Shown here piece by piece: positions 58,290 through 64,000 of a DNA stretch of 64,000 bases. How positions within the stretch are numbered: the first letter of the stretch is position 1; the number at the start of each line of letters is the position of its first letter. The DNA is from Watersipora subatra (Eukaryota > Bryozoa > Gymnolaemata > Cheilostomatida > Watersiporidae), in NCBI RefSeq assembly GCF_963576615.1, contig NC_088715.1, positions 55,682,690 through 55,746,689 on the forward strand, written 5' to 3'. The notes beneath the pieces are model-generated. The model saw only the letters and a program-made list of their open reading frames with translations, ran no database searches and was not told where the DNA came from. A program made the translations under genes and the position numbers.

Positions 58290-58524
58290 AGCCTGGTTCT
58301 CGTATACGCAGCAAGCACCGACAACAGCGCCGCAGGGCTATCAGCGGTAAGAAGTGAACCTACGCAGAGAGTACCGCTGGTAGTTGTGGGTGATCAACGC
58401 AAGAGACGGAATGGCCTTTTTTATGTGATCACCAGTGACGCAGCTTATTGTAAACATTTGCTGCCAAGTGATTTGCTGCGTGATATTACCGCCGGGGTCT
58501 CGCATTCGATATGAGAACCAGGCT
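58290..58524. mobile_element. Harbinger-type MITE (235 bp)
   Basis: Ends AGCCTGGTTCTCGTAT and, inverted, AGCCTGGTTCTCATAT; flanked by TAA on both sides (58287-58289, 58525-58527), fitting the three-base TWA duplication of PIF/Harbinger. GC-richer than its surroundings. Not related in sequence to the ends of the 19466 element. Confidence 0.82.
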
Positions 58525-59103
58525 TAAACAAATCCTTATTACACACCCCATATACATTTTTGTTATTTTGCTATGCATACCATTTTGGTGTAGACATAGC
58601 TACTACATGCCTGAAAATGCCTGAACATAAATCCTGTAACATATCTGATACTGTTCTGCATATTCTCAATTTTGCTCACTTTTGCTAACTTCAGTCATCA
58701 TTTGCTAAGCCGGCACTTTTCTTCAACTGACTCAAGAGCTAGCTTAATAATTATATCATAAAATATGTCAACCTGCGGTATACCACTTCCAGACTAACCA
58801 AAGCTGATTTCAATCAGCCGTAACGCCAAAAGCTGTCAGCAGTACACTGATCTCAAGGTTTTAATTCAAGCTTGCCTTCTACGTCGCCTACCGATCTCTC
58901 CATTTCCTCCTTTCTAGGAAACCCAATTTTTATCTTGAACCGTTACGAAGTTAGTTTGTAACCCCATTCCGTGAACTTTGAAACTATCACAATGCTAGCA
59001 ATAGATGAAATCTATAAGACAAGTAGCTGTTGTCAACCACATCACACCACTGTCGAGCTATTGTTAGTCAGAAAAAAACTTTTGATTTTATTTTTTCTGG
59101 TGC

Positions 59104-59340
59104 GAGTACCCTGACAGCCTGGTGCTGTGAGAGATTATCAGGGGTGCCAATAAAGCCCTGAGAATAAGTGTGGGCACAATTATTCCAAAATATGGTGCTG
59201 TGGTTGATTAGTGCAGGTGGTAGACTGTCAGTCTACCAGTTCAATAGTCATTAGTTCAAATCCTTTTAAAAGCAGTGTTTTTCTGAACCTGTAAGCATTT
59301 TTTCAGACAGACGAACACGGATCTCATTATAGTAAATATT
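59104..59340 (+). mobile_element. tRNA-related SINE, copy 8
   Basis: GAGTACCCTGACAGCCTGGT leader, CAATTATTCCAAAATATGG, tRNA-like GATTAGTGCAGGTGGTAGAC, box B-like AGTTCAAATCC, tail ATCTCATTATAGTAAATATT. Confidence 0.78.
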
Positions 59341-59552
59341 AGTATCCTGGCAGTCTCGTGCCCCGTAAGAGACCATCATGTGTAATAAGTGTGTGCATAA
59401 TTATTTTGCTAACTGCAAGGTAGTCAAGTGGTGCAGTTGGTAGTGCGCCTTCCTGCAAAACTGACTACCTGAGATCAATACTTGTATGATGCGTTATTTT
59501 TTCTAACCTCTAAGCGTGGTTTCGAACAGACACTGCTCCCATTACCTTAAAG
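59341..59552 (+). mobile_element. tRNA-related SINE, copy 9
   Basis: Starts at the next base after copy 8: AGTATCCTGGCAGTCTCGTG, CATAATTATTTTGC, tRNA-like GTGGTGCAGTTGGTAGTGCG, box B-like GAGATCAATACTTG, tail GCTCCCATTACCTTAAAGATT. Confidence 0.75.
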
Positions 59553-59601
59553 ATTGAAGCAGTTACTGAAATAAAAAAGAAAAAATAAATAAATAAAATA
59601 C

Positions 59602-59638
59602 AATTAAAGCTGCTGCATTTTAGGCAGCAGCTTTAATT
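59602..59638. other. Perfect 15-bp hairpin
   Basis: AATTAAAGCTGCTGC, loop ATTTTAG, then GCAGCAGCTTTAATT. It lies in the middle of the large palindrome, flanked by A-rich and T-rich runs that extend the pairing. Confidence 0.85.
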
Positions 59639-60505
59639 ATCTTTTCTTATTTTTATTTATTTAGTTTCTTATGATTTATTTTATTATTTGCCTAAAAGGC
59701 AGCAGCTCGTCAGGGTACTCGTACCAATAAAAAGAAAATCAAAAAAGATTTTTTCTGATCAACAGTAGCTCGACAGTGGCGGGAAGTGGCTGACAGCAAC
59801 TACTTGTCTTATAGAGTTCATCTATTGCCAGTTTTGTGATAGCTTCAAAGTTTGCAGAATGGGGCTACAAACTAACTTCGTAACAGAAGCCGCTATCTAA
59901 AAGGCAGCAGCTTCAGCCTATTTGCTAATTTGAGAAAGCAAATTGTAAAAGTCAAGTTTCCTAAGATTATTATCATTGTATTTTTGTGGTTTTATTCATT
60001 GGAAGCTGTCAGAAAATTCCAATCTCCAAAACATAGAAACACAAACGGCATATAATATTAAGTAGACCTTCTCAGCTGGATTGATGAAATCGTAGTCATT
60101 TCAAACACTTCTTTTATGTTTTTTGAACTGCCTTTTTTGCGTTTCAAATTCACTAAGGCCTGTTCATTACAATACAATAGGAGCCACCTTAGTTCAGTTA
60201 AATATCTCGCCTTAGCTAAAACCAGTTCCGGTGCATTCTCACAGTGATTTGTGTCATCCTAACCAAACAGTTCACTCCTTGGCTTTATTCTATGGAAAGT
60301 TTAAACCTCTGGATACTTGGTCTAACGCAGCTATGCATAAACTATCATTTCTTGCATTCGATTGATGAATGGGAGGAGATGTTAAACATATTCTGGAATC
60401 ATCAAAATATAGTTTCATTTAATTATTCATCACTCTGTGACATTATACATGCTTCTATAGAGATAAATGTGTGTCCCATGCTTAGCAACCATATAAGGAA
60501 AACCT

Positions 60506-60600
60506 TTACTATAATAAGAGCTGTGTTCATCCATCTGTTTGTCTGTTCATCTGTCTGTTCGTCCGTTCGAAGCCTCGCTAAGAGCCTGAGACAAGAAGAT
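60506..60600 (-). mobile_element. SINE tail fragment, copy 10 (minus strand)
   Basis: CTTTACTATAATAAGAGCTG then repeats of TCTGTTYGTC match the inverted tail (CTCATTATAGTAAAG preceded by ACAGACAGAC). The body is not recognisable. Confidence 0.55.
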
Positions 60601-61183
60601 CGCCCGGGATTTTTGGCAAAATCTGCACCCATTTTCTACATTGAAGGATAATTGTGCAGATACCTATCACACCTGTCATGTGACACAGGTCTACTAGCAT
60701 ACTTGTCTGGTATAACAGGCAATGAGAACATAATGTTGGAAAAATATTTGATACTAAAATATTTCAATGTTTTGGCAAAAATATTGTATTTAGTAAAAAT
60801 AATGCTGAAAAAGAGTTCTGCAGTAGTGAATCACTATGCATGGATTATTCAGAAGCGAAACAGATTGGCTCGAGATGCTAGGCATGCCATGTGAGAAAAA
60901 ATCTTCCTGGATCATTCCAGAATATTGCAGAACATTCCAGACCATCTAACTTTAGCTTGAATGAGTAGACTACTATCCAGTTGCGTCGCGTAAAAAGGAA
61001 AAATGGGGTAGTTTCAAGTTTGTATCGCAGTTTCGTCAACGAGCGTCTGCTACTGTAGTTCGTAATCGTGATCAAAGATGAAACTGCTTGGAGACATAAG
61101 AAATAGTAAAAATCACGATGAATGTATAATAATACGAAAAAAGCTAACAACGAAAGGAGAATGGCTTTAGTTCTAGTATTTAT

Positions 61184-61185
<2 letters not shown>

Positions 61186-61264
<79 letters not shown>
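61186..61264. repeat. (AT)n microsatellite
   Basis: About 78 bp of uninterrupted alternating AT. Frames on both strands through it (YIYIYI) are artefacts. Confidence 0.98.
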
Positions 61265-61267
<3 letters not shown>

Positions 61268-61526
61268 TAAAGAACTGCTTCCCAAGCGTATAGCTAGCAA
61301 AATTATTTGCAACCGTTTGTTTGTAACATGAAAATATAAAATTATAGTTTTGAGATAATCTATCTATACAGTTCAGACTGTAAACGGTGAGACACTTTAA
61401 GCAACCTATATACCGATCGCTTATCTCGCAGACACTTTCCTGAGCTGCGTTACAATCTGCAGCACATTTTTCAATTGATTTATTGATTTGACTGGTTCTT
61501 TTTGCAATCCACCCGTGGGGTAGTAT

Positions 61527-61725
61527 TACCTCCGCCGACTATCTAGGGCTTGAAATTCTTTTTGAGATAGCCGAAGCTGGAGATAAAATCACTGCTGTGG
61601 TCAGTGGACAGCCCGCTTATGGAGGACCTCCTGAGCCTACCTGCAACAATAGCTCTACCAATCGCTATAGTTTCACATCCATTATTCGTCTTCGCTCTAA
61701 CAATACACGCGCTACCGTTGGCTAA
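61527..61725 (+). CDS. Exon-like open stretch, unrecognised
   Basis: After an AG at 61524-61525 the frame reads ITSADYLGLEILFEIAEAGD, KITAVVSGQPAYGGPPEPTC, then a Ser/Asn-rich tail to TAA. Composition is protein-like and GC-richer than its flanks. The acceptor is weak and no in-phase donor leads to the 62357 exon, though a consensus-like GTG|GTCAGT lies inside. Could be a terminal exon of a gene whose other exons I cannot see. Confidence 0.35.
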
Positions 61726-62356
61726 ACACTACGACAAACTACCGTAACATTTCAAAAATTAACAGTATAAAACAAATTATTGCGAAAATTTTGCAGTACT
61801 GGTTTGAATTATCAAGGTCTAAAAATGCACTCTTTTTGCGTGTTATGTGTTAAGAAAACCTGATTAACTGAAATTTAAAATTCTCACTGTTCAATAGCCT
61901 AGATAGATTTGGGAATATACGGTAGATAAGACTCATTTCTTTGATCTTCATCAATTTCAGCATCCATTCTTTCCCATCGCTGAGCTAGATCAATTTCAAT
62001 AACGCTGTTTACTCATCCAAAATGATAATTTCATTTGGGTACACAATAGGTAACGGCTAGCGATTAGGCTCTCAGCAAACTGCTAACAACTATGTAAGAG
62101 CATTAGACACAAAAGAGTTTTGGCACTTTGCAGCGCGTCTCACGAGAACACTTCAATGCTGAGATAACTTAGATTTAAACGGCTTGGTACCTTTTCAGCC
62201 TTACACAGTAGCTCTTACAAGTCAAACATTAGGGACAACTAAATGTGTACACTTTAGTACTAGTATTCGACTCCTGCACTTCTCAGACAGATTGTCTCCG
62301 TGAAATAAATGTCTAGTAAACCGCCACTACAGTATGTCTACTTTGTCTTCTCTAGT

Positions 62357-62442
62357 CTTCCAACCGATAACCTGACCGATGTGGAGGTGTTTGAGGGGCT
62401 ATGTATTGATGCCCCCAACATATGCATATCTACTTGGAACTA
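62357..62442 (+). CDS. Exon-like terminal stretch, unrecognised
   Basis: Strong acceptor (TTTGTCTTCTCTAG). Only one frame is open: LPTDNLTDVEVFEGLCIDAP then NICISTWN and TAA. It needs an upstream exon ending in phase 2. Two cysteines. No poly(A) signal close by. Confidence 0.35.
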
Positions 62443-62529
62443 AAGCGTTTAGTAGATTACTAAATTCGGTATCAGATAGCAAAGAAAAAATAACAGAAAA
62501 CGTCCCATTGTGAGTTTTTGATAGAATAC

Positions 62530-62640
62530 ACCATCAAATTAGAAAGTATTTTAATATTTATATTATAATACTTTCTAATATATATCTAATATATATTAAA
62601 ATATATATTTTAATATTATTATTAAGTATTTACATTTTCA
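62530..62640. repeat. AT-rich palindrome
   Basis: AGAAAGTATTTTAATATT pairs with TATTATAATACTTTCT, followed by TATATCTAATATATATT words. Confidence 0.65.
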
Positions 62641-62642
62641 AT

Positions 62643-63670
62643 TTAGCCTAAGTGCTTTTTATGATTATGCTGCGATGTGACATTATAAAAGATATGTTGT
62701 TGGGCTTTTTCAGAGTCGATGAATAACGCAGACTATTACCTAATATTTGATCAGAATCCTGTCTGTCGTATCATGTTTCTGACGGGATTGGCTGTTAATC
62801 TTTATTTATTTTATCTCTGCTAATCACAGCATGAGATAATCATCCATCAATGTTTCCCGATTGTCTCCTTTAGTGTAATTCACCTGAAAATATTTTGTAA
62901 CCGGACCTTTGCTTATCACTCGCTATATGAATATTTTCATGAGTAAAGTTAGTAAACTTTAGCCGGAGGAGCGATAGTGTAATGTGCTATTGAAGTAGGA
63001 GGAGAATATGATTAGAGGGTGCAGTTCTAGGAGAGAAGTGAGAAAAAAACCCTGAGGCAGTCCATTGTCCTACTTAGAATAACATCGCATCTATAATTTC
63101 TTGTCTCTCCAATGATTTCGACCCCAGTTCTAGAGTGTATTGCCCTCTGGCATGCAAACATCATAACTGATACTATAAAAATTCATTTAGGGTGAAGCTA
63201 GGTCAGCGGTTAGTACAGTCAGCGAGGGGCACAGTTTTTTATAGATATAATGACAAACCTTTTGCCGTTAGCCCTTGATGCAGCGTTAATCAAATCAGAT
63301 AACCATGTTTTGCATTTTAGACAATGACCGAAAAGGGTAATGCTATCTATAAGTATAAACTATTTCTCGTCCAGCTCCTTTGCTATTATATCTATGAGCA
63401 CTTCCTGTGTACTATTCACCAAAAGGCAAGACATATTAGTTTACATCTGCTCCAGATACAAAAAAGCTATTTAATTCTGTAAAGTATCATTTCAAACTTT
63501 CAGCTCCATTTCATTAACTACGATTGTAACTTATTTATAACGAAATAAAACAAAATTTTTTATCGTAAGTAGCACCGTTGTGACTGTTTATAGTACATAC
63601 GACACGACTGTGACCAAATTTTCTGTTGTACCACTATTTCTGTACTTTTCCTATAAAACTGTTAAAACAT
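62643..63670. other. Stretch without recognised gene
   Basis: Short frames only; no repeat boundaries identified. Confidence 0.4.
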
Positions 63671-63674
63671 TGAA

Positions 63675-63750
63675 TGGTCATCCGATAATCTGATAATCCG
63701 ATAATCTGATAATCCGATAATCTGATGAGAATAATAATAATAATAAATAA
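63675..63750. repeat. 8-bp tandem repeat and AATAAT run
   Basis: Alternating CCGATAAT and CTGATAAT units, about seven, followed by (AATAAT)n. Confidence 0.9.
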
Positions 63751-64000
63751 TAACAAATCTGAAAAATGAAAATATCGACTGCTTATTGAAAGTTTATTTG
63801 CGTGTAAAATTATTTTTTGTTAAACACCGCGATTTTAGGAGATTCTTTGTTTACACTTGTTTACGTTTTAGTTATTTATGATGTCAAGTTGTCCCCTGGT
63901 TTGTTTGGTTATCCGAATGAGTGAATTACTTGAATCTTAACTTTAGAAACAAAATATGAAGTCATCTCTAGTTTACTCTGTTTTTCAACATGCATGAGCA

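Larger units (their letters stand above)
58942..59884. repeat. Large palindrome enclosing two tandem SINE copies
   Basis: The left arm (58942-59117) and right arm (59706-59884) are inverted copies of about 175 bp with moderate divergence: GTTACGAAGTTAGTTTGTA / TACAAACTAACTTCGTAAC, and GAGTACCCTGACAGC / CGTCAGGGTACTCG. The inner end of each arm includes the first bases of the SINE leader. Between them lie SINE copies 8 and 9 and a hairpin. Confidence 0.85.

Noticed and set aside
60878..61331. Frames of 69 and 144 codons through the (AT)n run
   Set aside because: YIYIYI translation of a dinucleotide repeat on both strands.

Overview
This window is AT-rich, intron-rich animal nuclear DNA. Small exons are bounded by GT..AG splice sites, introns run to several kb, and the intronic and intergenic DNA is packed with transposable elements and minisatellites. 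The host cannot be named from this sequence alone; gene structure and transposon mix fit an invertebrate, possibly a spiralian. I see no bacterial genes, rRNA or CRISPR.

Left part (1-10.6 kb) is old mobile DNA. A decayed Ty3/gypsy retroelement of K02A2.6 type lies at 1434-5882, with recognisable LTRs, gag, protease, RT, RNase H and integrase. Next is a broken THAP / P-element-like transposase locus (about 6.2-8.64 kb), whose presumed first intron contains a 796-bp Tigger/pogo element with TA target duplication.

Centre (10.66-42.33 kb, + strand) is one well-supported host gene: a cytosolic non-specific dipeptidase (CNDP2-like, M20 metallopeptidase). Twelve coding exons have matching phases throughout and give 478 residues with all metal ligands present. 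Its introns hold most of the repeats: an apparently intact autonomous PIF/Harbinger transposon (19466-23276) with a five-exon transposase and a convergent four-exon MADF/BESS protein; TTAA-flanked elements with long inverted arms; several TA-flanked CAG..CTG elements; a hAT-like element with an 8-bp target duplication; a tRNA-related SINE family; and minisatellites of 16, 17, 18, 21, 41 and 42 bp, two of them split by transposon insertions.

Right part (44.86-52.80 kb) holds a second, unrecognised host gene encoding a small secreted protein: five phase-consistent exons, 202 residues, signal peptide. A second pair of exons (53449-53498 and 54833-54912, with its own AATAAA) joins in frame to exon 4 and may be an alternative 3' end. 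From 55 to 64 kb the sequence is mainly repeats (SINE copies, a 235-bp Harbinger-type MITE, a large palindrome enclosing two tandem SINE copies, an AT microsatellite). Two isolated exon-like open stretches lie at 61.5 and 62.4 kb.

All gene models are read from sequence alone; splice sites were chosen by GT/AG, phase continuity and family resemblance.
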